Below, in pieces: positions 1 to 9,888 of a stretch of DNA of 64,000 nucleotides. Numbering within the stretch: the stretch's first letter is position 1; each line of letters starts with the position of its first letter. Both the position numbers and the translations under genes were made by a program. This stretch comes from Janthinobacterium sp. (lineage in GTDB: Bacteria > Pseudomonadota > Gammaproteobacteria > Burkholderiales > Burkholderiaceae_D): the NCBI GenBank assembly GCA_003133225.1, contig PKWL01000148.1, forward strand, positions 1 through 64,000. The letters run 5' to 3'. The notes under the pieces are model-generated. The model made no database searches. It had not been told where the DNA came from and worked only from the letters and a program-made list of their open reading frames with translations.

Positions 1-2
1 CT

Positions 3-707
3 GACTCCGACAGACTCCTAGAAGCGTCGCTGCCATTCGGCGTGTGCAGCTTCGATGTCATCACCTATCGCGATGCCCTCGGCAACGGCGGGCTAAGTCG
101 GTATCGAGAACTAGCTCAGGGGGAGTGGAGCAAGGTCAAGCCGCGTGATGCCAAAGCCGACTACGATGCCTGCAGGAAATCAATCACGCGCATCATGGAG
201 CGACTAGCTGAGGCGAGCGGTGACGCCGACGAACTGGTCGCGATCAAGGCGATGGACCTATCTTCGCCCTTTCACGATATTGCCAACATCTGGACCAAAG
301 CCGGGCAACCGGACAAGGCCCTGGATTGGGCGGAACGGGGCATGAAGGCATTTCCTGAGCGGCCAGACAACCGACTACGCGATTTTCTCGTGGCTGCCTA
401 CCTTGAACGCAAACGCGATGACGAGGCGCCATGCCAAGCCGAGAGCATTTGCCTAACCATTCTGCCGGGCTTGCCCTGCGTGCCCTTGGCCGAACGGCTC
501 ATGTTTTCCGTCTTTAATTCTTCGCTCGCCAGCACGGTGCAGCCCGTCACGATGCCTTCGTCATGCTGCACGTGCGGCGCGGGCCTTGCGTTTGGCGGGC
601 TCAGGCTTGGGCGTTGGCACAGAAATCGACGGAGCCTCAATCGCTCCGGTCAGTTCGCGTGCCAGAGAAATGACACTTTGCGGATCAACACCCAGAGCGT
701 TGATTAG
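3..707 (+). pseudogene. SWIM/DUF6880-like protein fragment, truncated at both ends
   Basis: The reading frame is already open at the window edge and stays open to 707. Only the part up to about 425 looks like a protein family: helical, TPR-like repeats with segments such as DELVAIKAMDLSSPFHDIA and AGQPDKALDWAERGMKAFP, reminiscent of the C-terminal region of SWIM zinc-finger/DUF6880 proteins. After ERKRDDEA (about 425) the translation becomes low-complexity and overlaps the 3' end of the convergent DUF3141 gene, so the native C-terminus appears to be missing. I read this as a 3'-truncated remnant whose 5' part lies outside the window. A GTG at 42 could start the frame, but the frame is open upstream. 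Family assignment is from memory of sequence style and is moderate at best. Confidence 0.5.
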
Positions 708-2849
708 AAACTCGATAATTTCCGAGCGGGGATTAGCCAATGTGGGTTCAATCATCATAACGGCGGCCGACACGGCGAGTGCGCGTTCGCGGCTGGCGGT
801 GTCAGGCAGCAGTTGCTCTAGGGCGTTAAGCGCTTCCACCGGTGCCACGGCGGTAACGCGTGCCTGCTCTTTGAGCAGTCGCACCCAGTCGCTTTGCGCT
901 GTGACACGATTGAACGTACCGCCGGGCATTTGCGCCAAGAGGCGCGCGAGGCGAAGGCTGCGCCGCTCAAACGCACCAATTGAGACCATGCCGGCGAGGA
1001 CGATGCGGCAGACTGCCTCGGCAAAGCCGCCATCGGCAATGTGCTCCAGGGCGGACGTGCGAAAGCTTGCAAGCTCGCGCTGCGCCCGTGCATAGGCAAT
1101 ATCGGCGTCCGCTTGGTCTGGTTTGAACCAGGCGCCCAGCCCCTGCGGGCCGAACATTTGCCGCGTCGTGGCCACGGTCTTGGCGTCGCGCCGGTCGCGA
1201 AACTGGTTGAGGCTGTCGTTGATCTGTGCGGAAACTTGTTGTTCAAGTTGCCGTAGCGGGTGATCCGGCGCGATGTGGACGCGGTTGGCGCGGGCCAGGC
1301 TGGCCTGTTCGCGGATGAAGCCGGCCAGCGGGAAATGATCGGATAACAGTTGGCGCTGCATCCGCATCGGGTTAAGCTTGCCCATGGCATCTGCCAGCGT
1401 GCGGTTGGCGAGCAACTTCACCCATGGACGCAACCAAGTCTTGTAGAGCGCTGCGTTTAGCTCAGAGACCTTGCTGATAGTGGAAAACATCGCTTCCTCT
1501 GCGCGCCCTTCTGGGTTGAGGGCACGGATATCGTCCATGGTGCGGTACTCGTAATGCACCGTGTACTCGCCTGGCTCCAATTGATCCCAGCGCTGCTCTG
1601 CCATGCCGGCCTTGGCCTTCAGTTTCATTTCATAAAGGCCGGGCGGCAGGCTCTCGATCACGTCGAGCGAGGTGACCAGCTGGTCATGTTCTTTGCGCGC
1701 AATACCGGCGCCGACAAAAATGCCCAAATGCCCGACGCTGTCATGTAACACGTAAATGATGGTGCGCCCCGCGGCGGCGATCGCGCGTTCATCGCCCCAG
1801 GTGTCGATGATCCAGTTGAGCGCCTGCGGCGGCGGCGTGATGTTGTCGCCCCAAGAGGCAAAAACAACGATGGGCGCGGTGATCTTGCGCAGGTCGATGG
1901 CTTCTTCGCCGGCCATCATTGCGCCCCGCGCCAGGCGATTGCCGACAAACAGGTTTTCGACAATGGATTCGATTTCGCTGCCCGTCATGCGGAAATAACC
2001 GCCCCACCAGCGCTCGAACTCCAGAAAGCGCTCGGCCTCGGTGTCCACTGCCGACCATAGCTTGTAATATTTATTCCACCAAGTGTTGGCCGGATTTAAC
2101 TTCTCAAAGTTGTCGACAAGTTGCACGCCATCAAAGCGGTCAGCTCCCATGTCACCGCTCAATGAAGCGAGCCAGGATCCGCCAAGCGCGGCGCCGGCGT
2201 AGCGCATCGGATTGAGCGTGGAGCTACCCGCCCAGTACGACATGGGTGCGCCCATGATCATCAGGGGGCCAAACAGCTCGGGGCGCAGGGCGTTAAGTGC
2301 CATCATGGCCCAGCCGGCCTGGCAATTGCCGATGACGACCGGCTTGGCCGCGCTTTGGGGGTGACGTGCGATGACTTCTTCGATAAAGCGGGCTTCGGCC
2401 TGCATCACCGTAAACAAAGTTTGCTGTTCTTCGGGTTCCGGGCGGAACGTGACAAAGTAAACCGGGTGGCCCGCACGCATCGCCATGCCCGCCTCAGAGT
2501 CAATCTTGAAGCCGCCGATGCCTGGTCCGTGCCCGGCACGAGGGTCAACCACAACCACTGGACGCGCCTGCAAATTGACCGGCATGCTCTCGGGCGGAAG
2601 TAAGCGCAGCAACGCGTAGTTGCACGGGCTGGGCAGAGCGCGGCCATCGAGCACCGGCTCATGTTCGAATTTCAGCAGCGGCGGCGTGCCCTGGTCGAGA
2701 TGCGCGATGTCATTGTTACCGCGATCGAGCAGTGTTTCCCAGAATAAAAAAGTGCGCTGTCTGGCATCTTCAAAGTAATCGCTGGCGGACGTGGACGACC
2801 CGATTGACCTTGGTTCCCCTTTGAGACTCGGTTGGCTACGTGCTACCAT
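561..2849 (-). CDS. DUF3141 domain protein, PHA-synthase-like alpha/beta hydrolase
   Basis: A 762-residue protein of the DUF3141 family, distantly related to poly(3-hydroxyalkanoate) synthases. It has an alpha/beta-hydrolase core: the nucleophile elbow reads GNCQAGW (about residues 195-201), with Cys where lipases have Ser, as in PhaC. A later FASWGDNITPP supplies the likely Asp and HDSVGHLGIF the likely His. The C-terminus is Lys/Ala/Pro-rich (PKPEPAKRKARAARAA), resembling phasin-type tails. The ATG at 2849 has a good GGAGCG ribosome-binding site about 6 bases upstream. It faces away from the HDOD gene across about 170 bp that should hold both promoters. Substrate is unknown; a link to polyester storage is inference from the family only. 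Confidence 0.85.
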   Translation of the reverse strand: MVARSQPSLKGEPRSIGSSTSASDYFEDARQRTFLFWETLLDRGNNDIAHLDQGTPPLLKFEHEPVLDGRALPSPCNYALLRLLPPESMPVNLQARPVVVVDPRAGHGPGIGGFKIDSEAGMAMRAGHPVYFVTFRPEPEEQQTLFTVMQAEARFIEEVIARHPQSAAKPVVIGNCQAGWAMMALNALRPELFGPLMIMGAPMSYWAGSSTLNPMRYAGAALGGSWLASLSGDMGADRFDGVQLVDNFEKLNPANTWWNKYYKLWSAVDTEAERFLEFERWWGGYFRMTGSEIESIVENLFVGNRLARGAMMAGEEAIDLRKITAPIVVFASWGDNITPPPQALNWIIDTWGDERAIAAAGRTIIYVLHDSVGHLGIFVGAGIARKEHDQLVTSLDVIESLPPGLYEMKLKAKAGMAEQRWDQLEPGEYTVHYEYRTMDDIRALNPEGRAEEAMFSTISKVSELNAALYKTWLRPWVKLLANRTLADAMGKLNPMRMQRQLLSDHFPLAGFIREQASLARANRVHIAPDHPLRQLEQQVSAQINDSLNQFRDRRDAKTVATTRQMFGPQGLGAWFKPDQADADIAYARAQRELASFRTSALEHIADGGFAEAVCRIVLAGMVSIGAFERRSLRLARLLAQMPGGTFNRVTAQSDWVRLLKEQARVTAVAPVEALNALEQLLPDTASRERALAVSAAVMMIEPTLANPRSEIIEFLINALGVDPQSVISLARELTGAIEAPSISVPTPKPEPAKRKARAARAA

Positions 2850-3020
2850 GATTTCGCTCCCTAAAGATGCACCATATCACTAATCAGTGCCAGATGGCAC
2901 TGTAAAGAGACGGCGGCAGAATGCACTGGAGGCAGAAAGTTTGTCATTAATGCAATGTCAATTTCAAGAAGTGAATTGCCGTCATGAAAAGCCGAGTGTA
3001 CGGACAAAAAGGGAATTAAC

Positions 3021-3881
3021 ATGGAACTCAAGAGTCTGCTCGATCAACCCAACAAGCTGCCCACCATTCCCAAGGTAACGCAGCAGTTGATCAAAAGCTT
3101 TAGCTCTGTCGATGTGTCCTTGGACGAAATCGCGCGCCAATTGGCCACGGATCCCGTCTTAAGCGCCAAGTTGCTGAGGCTGGCAAATTCCGCCTATTTT
3201 CATGTGTCGCGAACCATCGGTACGGTCGATGATGCCCTGCGCATGCTCGGTTTTGTGATGGTGCGCAACTTGGTCATCGGCAACGGAATGGTGGCCGCGT
3301 TTCGCAATACACCGGGCATGAATCTAAACCAATTTTGGCTCTACAACCTGTATACCGCCTGTGCTTCGCGTTGGCTTGCCGGTACGGCAGGCGTCAATGC
3401 AGATATGGTTTTTACGCTGGGCCTGATGCATGGCATCGGCCAATTGCAAATGCATGGCGGGATGCCAGAGGCAATGATTGACCTAGATAGGCAAATGAAT
3501 GTGCTCGATGCCGGGCGTGCCGCCTTGGAAAAGGAGGCGCTGGGTTTCCATTACGGCGATGTCTCGGCCGAACTGGCGACAATCTGGAATTTTCCGCAAG
3601 CCCTGATTGGGGCGCTGCGGGACATACCGCAGCCTTTGTCGGCGCCAACATTCTGCGCGCCCGCCGCATGGGCACATTTGGGCGCATGGCGCGCGCGCAC
3701 CGAGATTTTGGCGATGAGCGACGAACAAGTGGTAGCTAGCTATCCTGCCCAGGTCGGCAAGTTGCTGGGCGTCGCGCCGACATGGGTGCCGGCCCTGGTT
3801 GAGCAAACTCATGGCCGCGCGGGTCCCGTCATGCCGCCACTCGCCGAGCTTGCCGACGGTCTGGACGCCATGCTCGCCTGA
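3021..3881 (+). CDS. HDOD domain-containing protein
   Basis: A 286-residue protein built around one HDOD domain (about residues 5-210), a relative of HD-type phosphohydrolases that usually lacks catalytic residues and acts in signalling or regulation. The opening LPTIPKVTQQLIKSFSS and DPVLSAKLLRLANSAYF are the typical HDOD N-terminal motifs, followed by MLGFVMVRNLVIGN. There is no attached GGDEF, EAL or receiver domain. The start ATG is preceded by AAGGGAATTAAC. It is transcribed away from the DUF3141 gene and is monocistronic; the next gene (miaA) is convergent. The signal or partner cannot be read from sequence. Confidence 0.88.
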   Translation: MELKSLLDQPNKLPTIPKVTQQLIKSFSSVDVSLDEIARQLATDPVLSAKLLRLANSAYFHVSRTIGTVDDALRMLGFVMVRNLVIGNGMVAAFRNTPGMNLNQFWLYNLYTACASRWLAGTAGVNADMVFTLGLMHGIGQLQMHGGMPEAMIDLDRQMNVLDAGRAALEKEALGFHYGDVSAELATIWNFPQALIGALRDIPQPLSAPTFCAPAAWAHLGAWRARTEILAMSDEQVVASYPAQVGKLLGVAPTWVPALVEQTHGRAGPVMPPLAELADGLDAMLA

Positions 3882-4087
3882 AGTCGCTTGGCGCCAGACG
3901 GGCGTTGCTGCAGCGCTTTGTTAACGGAAACGGGGCCGTTGTTTGCACGGTTCCACTGATTCGTCCGTGCCAAGTGCAGCGCCCCCTCCCACTTCGAGTC
4001 GATCACCTTTTGGCTGCGTCGAATCGGACCTGACGCCCGAGATCATGCGGGCACCCGCCTGCGGCCCGCCGCCGCGCGCCCCGGACT

Positions 4088-5077
4088 TTAGTCCACAGCG
4101 GCTAGTCCAGCCCCAACGAGTCCTTGTTTCGCCGGTGACTTCAGGTGGCGCAGTATGAGCGCCGCCGGCGCCCTTGCCAAGCAGTCAATGACGATCCGTT
4201 CTGGCATCGAACGCAGCCAGGTCAGCTGGCGTTTGGCCAGCTGACGCGTGGCGATGATGCAGGTTTCGCGCAAGGCGGCCTGGTCGATGCCGCCATCGAG
4301 ATATTCCCACGCTTGGCGGTAACCGACGCAGCGCATCGAGGGCAGGCCAGGATGCAGATCCCCGCGCGCGCGGAGCGCCTTAACCTCGGCAATTAGGCCG
4401 CCGTTGTCGCCGCCTTTCAGCATGGCATCGCATCGTGTCGCGATGCGCGCATGTAAGATGGCGCGGTCGGACGGCTCCAGCGCAAACGAGCGCAGCTCAA
4501 AAGGCAATACGGTCTTTGCGCGCATGGCGAGCAAGGCCGACATCGGCTTGCCGCTGATGGCGATCACTTCTAGCGCACGCTGAATGCGCTGTGCATCATT
4601 GGGCGCGAGGCGCGCAGCCGTGACGGCATCGAGTGCCTGCAGGCGCGCGTGCATGGCCGGCCAGCCCAGACGCGCGGCCTCCGCTTCCAGTTCGGCTCGG
4701 ATGGTGGGATTGGCGCCTGGCAAGTCATCGAGGCCGTCGCTTAATCCCTTGAAGTAGAGCATGGTGCCTCCGACTAGGAGGGGCAACTTGCCGCGGCTGG
4801 CTATCTCGCCTACCAGACGCAGTGTATGGGCGCGGAACTGGGCCACCGAATACGAGTCGGTCGGGTCAATAATGTCGATCAAGTGATGCGGCACGCTGGC
4901 GCGCTCGGACGCCGTGGGCTTGGCGGTGCCGATGTCCATGGTGCGGTACACCAGAGCGGAATCGACCGAGATGATTTCGGACGGTACCAGTTGCCCGATG
5001 GCCAGTGCCGCGGCCGTCTTGCCGGACGCGGTAGGACCCATGATGGCAACGGCCAGCGGCAGCTTATGGTTCTTCAT
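4088..5077 (-). CDS. miaA: tRNA dimethylallyltransferase MiaA
   Basis: MiaA transfers a dimethylallyl group from DMAPP to N6 of A37 in tRNAs reading UNN codons, the first step of ms2i6A formation in the cytoplasm. The 329-residue length is normal. The P-loop GPTASGKT lies at residues 14-21, followed by the [16 protein letters not shown] substrate-binding motif (about 39-54), [13 protein letters not shown] (about 100-112) and the QRIQRALEV region. It starts 13 bp after the mutL stop on the same strand, so mutL-miaA is probably one operon, an arrangement known in proteobacteria. Confidence 0.97.
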   Translation of the reverse strand: MKNHKLPLAVAIMGPTASGKTAAALAIGQLVPSEIISVDSALVYRTMDIGTAKPTASERASVPHHLIDIIDPTDSYSVAQFRAHTLRLVGEIASRGKLPLLVGGTMLYFKGLSDGLDDLPGANPTIRAELEAEAARLGWPAMHARLQALDAVTAARLAPNDAQRIQRALEVIAISGKPMSALLAMRAKTVLPFELRSFALEPSDRAILHARIATRCDAMLKGGDNGGLIAEVKALRARGDLHPGLPSMRCVGYRQAWEYLDGGIDQAALRETCIIATRQLAKRQLTWLRSMPERIVIDCLARAPAALILRHLKSPAKQGLVGAGLAAVD

Positions 5078-5090
5078 CCCGGGCCGCCCT

Positions 5091-6965
5091 TCATTGGCCG
5101 CGCAGGAAGAGCTTGTCGAGTGCCCCGATCTCGACCTGGACCCAGGTTGGGCGGCCGTGGTTGCACTGATCGGCGCGTTCGGTGCCCTCCATCTGGCGCA
5201 GCAAGGCGTTCATTTCAGGCGTTGACAAGATGCGGTTGGCGCGCACTGCCGTATGGCAGGCGAGGGTGCCTAGCAACTCATTGCGGCGCTCGATCAACAC
5301 GCGCGAGCCGCCATAGTCGCGCAAGTCACGCAAGACGTCGCGCGCCAGCGTCTGGGCGTCGGCATTTTTCAAAAGGGTCGGCACCGAGCGTACCGCCAGC
5401 GTGGTGGGCGAGAGCGAGGCGATGTCAAATCCCAGTGCCTTTAAGCTTGCTTGATTTTCGGTTGCCGTGCTCACCTCGACGCTGTCGGCGTAAAAGGTGA
5501 TCGGGATAAGCAGCGTCTGCACCTGCATTTCCTGGCCCGCAACTTGGGCCTCGAGTGCGGTTTTTAGCTGCTCGTACAAAATTCGTTCATGCGCGGCGTG
5601 CATATCGACGAGCACCAGTCCTTTTGAATTTTGCGCCAGCACATAGACGCCATGCAGTTGCCCGAGAGCGAAGCCGAGCGGAAATTCTTCCTGCGCTAAG
5701 GTGCTCGCCGAGGCCATATAGAAGGTTTGAGCAACGGCCGCAGCGCTGCCGGATGCAACCCCATAGTCGGCGCTGCGCTGGGGCACCTCGCTGTTGAACT
5801 CGTTGTACGAGGCCGCTGGCACACGTTGAAAATTCGGCGAAAACGGGGCGTCGAAGGTCGATTGCGCTGGCTCAGGAACGCGCATGGCGCCCCGGCTTGC
5901 GGCGCCGCCAAGTCCGCCGTCGGCCGCTAATTGCGGCGCTGGCGCGTTGCCAAATGATGTGGCCGAGGTCTGGGCCAGCGCGCGCTGCACCGCGTGGAAC
6001 ACAAATTGGTGCACGGCCCGGCTATCGCGGAAGCGCACTTCGATTTTCGACGGGTGCACATTGACGTCCACCAGCGCCGGATCAAGCTCTAGCGCCAGTA
6101 CGTACGATGGAAAGCGGTCGCCGTGCAGCACGTCCTGGTAGGCCGCCCGCACGGCGTGCACCAGTAACTTGTCGCGCACGAAGCGCCCGTTGACATAAAA
6201 GAACTGGCCGTCCGCGCGCGCCTTGGAGGCGGTCGGCAAGCCGGCGAAGCCGTGCAGGCGCAAGGGCCCGGCGCATTCGTCGAGTGCCAGGCGCGCTTCC
6301 GCGAAGCCGTCGCCCAAAATGTGCGCGCTGCGCTTGGCCATCTCGCATATGTTCCACTGGTCGATGACGCGCCCGTTGTGTGTGAGTGAAAAAGACACAT
6401 CCGGCCGTGCCAGCGCGATGCGGCGCACCACTTCGGCGCAGTGGGCAAACTCGGTTTGCTCGGACTTTAGGAACTTGCGCCGCGCCGGGGTATTGAAATA
6501 CAGATCCTGCACCTCGACCGTGGTTCCGGGCGCGCCGGAGGAGGGCGCGACGCTGCCGTTATGCGAGCCGACGATTTCCCAGGCGTGGGCCGCGTCGGCC
6601 GTGCGCGAAGTCAAGGTGACGCCCGCGACCGCGGCGATCGAGGCCAGCGCCTCGCCACGAAAGCCCAGCGTGCTCACGTTTTCCAAGTCACTTAAGGACG
6701 AGATTTTCGACGTCGCATGGCGCGCCAGCGCCAGCGCCAGTTGCTCCGGCGCGATGCCGCGCCCGTTATCGGTGATGGCGATCCGCTTTACACCGCCCTC
6801 CTCAAGGCGGACGGTGATCTGGCTCGCCCCTGAGTCGAGGGCGTTTTCCAGCAGCTCCTTCACCACCGCCGACGGACGTTCCACCACCTCGCCCGCGGCA
6901 ATTTGTGAAATGAGTTGATCGGGCAGCCCTTGAATCGGGCGCTGGGGCAGGATGGCGGTGTTCAT
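5091..6965 (-). CDS. mutL: DNA mismatch repair protein MutL
   Basis: MutL couples mismatch recognition by MutS to strand removal. I chose the ATG at 6965 ([15 protein letters not shown], 624 aa) because family homology begins there; the frame stays open upstream without resembling MutL. The N-terminal GHKL ATPase shows [27 protein letters not shown] and a [15 protein letters not shown] segment; a low-complexity linker follows (about 340-430). The C-terminal dimerisation domain has [13 protein letters not shown], a variant of the DQHAxxE endonuclease motif with Met for Gln, then CNHGRPT near the end. Whether the endonuclease is active cannot be decided here. miaA follows in the same operon. 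Confidence 0.97.
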   Translation of the reverse strand: MNTAILPQRPIQGLPDQLISQIAAGEVVERPSAVVKELLENALDSGASQITVRLEEGGVKRIAITDNGRGIAPEQLALALARHATSKISSLSDLENVSTLGFRGEALASIAAVAGVTLTSRTADAAHAWEIVGSHNGSVAPSSGAPGTTVEVQDLYFNTPARRKFLKSEQTEFAHCAEVVRRIALARPDVSFSLTHNGRVIDQWNICEMAKRSAHILGDGFAEARLALDECAGPLRLHGFAGLPTASKARADGQFFYVNGRFVRDKLLVHAVRAAYQDVLHGDRFPSYVLALELDPALVDVNVHPSKIEVRFRDSRAVHQFVFHAVQRALAQTSATSFGNAPAPQLAADGGLGGAASRGAMRVPEPAQSTFDAPFSPNFQRVPAASYNEFNSEVPQRSADYGVASGSAAAVAQTFYMASASTLAQEEFPLGFALGQLHGVYVLAQNSKGLVLVDMHAAHERILYEQLKTALEAQVAGQEMQVQTLLIPITFYADSVEVSTATENQASLKALGFDIASLSPTTLAVRSVPTLLKNADAQTLARDVLRDLRDYGGSRVLIERRNELLGTLACHTAVRANRILSTPEMNALLRQMEGTERADQCNHGRPTWVQVEIGALDKLFLRGQ

Positions 6966-7370
6966 GTGTCGATTATAACGTCTTGCCGTCTGCGTTCGCG
7001 GCCAAAAAATGGATGGCCGCTTGGCCGGTGCGGTGACAGATGCCATGGAGTCAAGACGAACAGGTGCCGGTGGCGGATTCAACGTGGCGGCCCTTGCCTT
7101 GCACCATCGGCGCCAGGCGCCGCCATAGAAATAAAAAAATTTCGTTTCATGGGACGCGGCTGGCAAGGGCCGGTGCGGCCCAGGCCAACGTTGCCACCAT
7201 GCTCTAGCAGGACTGCACCCGCCCATTTCGCCTCCGAAAGTGACGCGCAGATCGGGCCGCGGCCCGTCATCCCAGGCGCACTTCATGCGCCAGTGACTTC
7301 TCGATCCATATTCTCGGCGTGCTCGGCGGCGCGTGGTGTATGATTCCGGCGCAACCTCTAGGGATAATTT

Positions 7371-8015
7371 ATGGATTTGATTCAACTCATCGACATGATC
7401 GTTCATGTCGATAAGAGTCTCGGCACACTCATCGCTCACTATGGCACGCTGGTCTACGCTGTGCTGTTCGCGATCATATTTTTCGAAACCGGGCTGGTCG
7501 TTTTGTTTTTCTTCCCGGGCGACACGCTGTTATTCATCGCGGGCGCTTTCTGCGCGACCGGACAAATGAATTTCGCATTTTTGATTTGTCTGCTAATTGT
7601 CGCCGCCGTCACGGGCAATACGCTCAATTATCGGATCGGGGAAGCGATCGGGCATAAGGTCTTTACGCATGACTACAAATGGATCAACAAGGACGCGTTA
7701 AAGCGCACGCATGAGTTCTTTGAAAAACATGGCGGAAAGACTATCATTTTGGCCCGCTTCGTGCCCGTGGTGCGCACTTTCGCGCCCTTGGTGGCTGGCG
7801 TTTCCGACATGACGCACACCCTCTTTCAAATATACAACATCATCGGCGCCACGTTGTGGGTGATTGCCCTGGTCACGACAGGTTATTTCTTTGGCAATAT
7901 TCCATTGGTGCGCGACCATTTGACCGCGATCGTGCTGGTGGGCGTGGGCGCGGCCGTGGTACCGATCACCCTGCATGGCCTGTGGAAAATTTCCAGGAAA
8001 CTGCTGGGCCGCTAA
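7371..8015 (+). CDS. DedA family membrane protein
   Basis: A 214-residue polytopic inner-membrane protein of the DedA/VTT superfamily, members of which are implicated in undecaprenyl-phosphate or phospholipid translocation and membrane-potential homeostasis. Hydrophobic segments cover about residues 25-75, 150-175 and 185-205. Family signatures are FFFPGDTLLFIAGAF (about 46-60), the charged re-entrant region, and RFVPVVRTFAPLVAGVSDM (about 128-146) with conserved Arg and Gly. The ATG at 7371 is preceded by a weak GGGAT. It diverges from mutL with about 400 bp between starts. Exact substrate is not predictable. Confidence 0.93.
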   Translation: MDLIQLIDMIVHVDKSLGTLIAHYGTLVYAVLFAIIFFETGLVVLFFFPGDTLLFIAGAFCATGQMNFAFLICLLIVAAVTGNTLNYRIGEAIGHKVFTHDYKWINKDALKRTHEFFEKHGGKTIILARFVPVVRTFAPLVAGVSDMTHTLFQIYNIIGATLWVIALVTTGYFFGNIPLVRDHLTAIVLVGVGAAVVPITLHGLWKISRKLLGR

Positions 8016-8623
8016 AAAGTCCTAGAAACACGTGGCTGCGCCGGGAGCTGGCGCCGCTCAACGAGCTTTATTTGGCGCGTTTGTCGCGCCAGCCGTTTTG
8101 GTTCTCGCCGCCCCCCATTCCCGGCGCGCATCAAGGTTCACCCAAGCACTTCTGGTCGCTGCAGGCACGGCGCGAGTCTGCAGCGACCCATTGCCTGTTG
8201 CAGGTTTAAATTGACGCGGATGGCGCCATGCCAAGCCGCGAACCGGATCGCGCCTGCTAATCGACAGCCGTCCGGCCATGCCACGCCAATTGACAAGTTC
8301 CAAGAGCCCGGCGTACCACGCGTTGCGTGCCGCACATTGCCTCCAGCAAGCCCCGGCCGCGGGCGGTTTTGGTCGGCAGCGTCGGTGCTGCCGACGCCAC
8401 AGGCGGTACGCGCCCAAATGCCCGAGGGAACCGAAGAACTGGCATGGGCCGCCGCAAAGGAACCGACCGTCCGCTCTTGGGCCGGTCGGAGTTGCAGCGC
8501 CACGGGGGCAGCACCGGAAAGGGGATGCGAGGGAATACGCGGACTCGGCGTTCAACTTTGGCGTTAAAGTTTTGCCGCAAGGTGGCCGTATACCAGTGTG
8601 TAATTTTCTATTTCTGGAACCCA
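8016..8623. other. Gene-poor interval between dedA and the carbonic anhydrase gene
   Basis: About 600 bp with no convincing gene. Frames are open on both strands because of high GC but give Arg/Ala/Pro-rich peptides without family resemblance. A hairpin with arms TGGCGCG/CGCGCCA (8073-8091) lies about 60 bp after dedA and could contribute to termination, but it lacks an adjacent T-run. The last about 100 bp is less GC-rich and presumably holds the promoter of the carbonic anhydrase gene. Confidence 0.4.
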
Positions 8624-9646
8624 ATGCGAAACTTGATCGCTCTGTTGGCTTGTAGCTTCATCATGACCGCGGCAAACGCGAACGATCTGACGCCCGTTGG
8701 CCGCGCCGAATCGCCCAAGGCCGATCTGGGCAAGGCGCCGCCCGCATCCATCAAGCCAAAACTCGGCTTGCCCGCCGCGTCGCTCGCGGCAGCGGCGCGC
8801 GCCCGCGAAGATCAGGCCGAAGTTGACCTGTCGGCCAAAATCGCTGCGCGCCTGGTCGTCATGCGCGCCAATCAGGTCGCCCGCGCGGCCAACGCAGTTA
8901 GGGCCAAAAAGAAGGTCGCGGCCCAAAAGAGCGCGCTCCCCTTGGTGTCCCTAGTGCCCCCTCTGCTGCATGGCAGCCACTGGTCGTACGAGGGCGAGTC
9001 CGGCCCATCCAATTGGGGCAAGATCAATGCCGACTGGGCCAAATGTGGCAGCGGCGCGCGCCAGTCACCGATCGACATCCGCGACGGCATCAAGGTCGAC
9101 CTGGAACCGATCGCATTCGATTATCATCCTTCATCGTTTAGCGTGATCGACAATGGCCACACGGTTCAGGTCAACGTTAGTCCCGGCAATTTCATCACGA
9201 TCCAAAATCGCATGTATGAGCTGCAGCAGTTCCACTTTCATCGGCCATCTGAAGAACGTATCAACGGCAAGGGTTTCGACATGGTGGTGCACCTGGTGCA
9301 CAAGGACGTCGAAGGCAAGCTGGCCGTAATCGCCGTAATGCTTGAACGCGGTAAGGCGCAAGGCACCATCCAGACCATATGGAACAATTTGCCGCTGGAA
9401 AAAAACGAGGCCGCCACGCCGGCCATTGTGATCGATGTCGCCGACTTGTTGCCGCCACGGCTAGACTACTTCACTTACATCGGATCGATGACCATACCGC
9501 CATGCAACGAGGGCGTGCTGTGGATGGTGATGAAGGATCCGATTCAGGCGTCAGCGGCCCAGATGGCGCTCTTTAGCCGCCTCTATCCGCTCAATGCGCG
9601 CCCCATCCAAGCCAGCTCGGGGCGCATGATCAAGGAATCCAATTAG
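8624..9646 (+). CDS. Periplasmic alpha-type carbonic anhydrase with N-terminal extension
   Basis: A zinc enzyme interconverting CO2 and bicarbonate. I start it at the ATG at 8624 (340 aa) because a signal peptide begins there: MRNLIALLACSFIMTAANA, cleavage expected after ANA. An Ala/Lys-rich, likely helical, extension (about residues 20-105) precedes the catalytic domain (about 105-335). The domain has the QSPIDI motif, two zinc ligands in LQQFHFHRPSEE, the third in MVVHLVH, and TIPPCNEGVLWMV. The extension is longer than in typical bacterial alpha-CAs. It faces amiC convergently. Export to the periplasm is inferred from the leader. Confidence 0.93.
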   Translation: MRNLIALLACSFIMTAANANDLTPVGRAESPKADLGKAPPASIKPKLGLPAASLAAAARAREDQAEVDLSAKIAARLVVMRANQVARAANAVRAKKKVAAQKSALPLVSLVPPLLHGSHWSYEGESGPSNWGKINADWAKCGSGARQSPIDIRDGIKVDLEPIAFDYHPSSFSVIDNGHTVQVNVSPGNFITIQNRMYELQQFHFHRPSEERINGKGFDMVVHLVHKDVEGKLAVIAVMLERGKAQGTIQTIWNNLPLEKNEAATPAIVIDVADLLPPRLDYFTYIGSMTIPPCNEGVLWMVMKDPIQASAAQMALFSRLYPLNARPIQASSGRMIKESN

Positions 9647-9888
9647 GGAGAGCCGACCGCGATCTTGTGGCGGACTGCGCAGCGAGGCCTTCCAAGACAG
9701 CGCACCATTAAAAAAGCGCTTCTCACGTACCTGCAGCGCTCGTTGCACAGCTGGCGGGCAGTTTGGCCGGACAGAGCCCTGCGCGCAGGCGCGTGTTGCA
9801 TTCGTTCGGGTAGCCGCGGCGTCGCGGCCGCAGGCTCGCCGATGTGGATCCGCCGGCGTCAATCAAAATGGGCAAATTTTTCCCGTTC

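Noticed and set aside
8073-8091. Rho-independent terminator after dedA
   Set aside because: Good stem (TGGCGCG/CGCGCCA), but the T-run is not adjacent, so it is reported only as a hairpin.
8058-8624. 188-codon open frame on the minus strand before the carbonic anhydrase
   Set aside because: Arg/Pro/Ala/Cys-rich with no family resemblance and no ribosome-binding site; typical shadow in GC-rich DNA.
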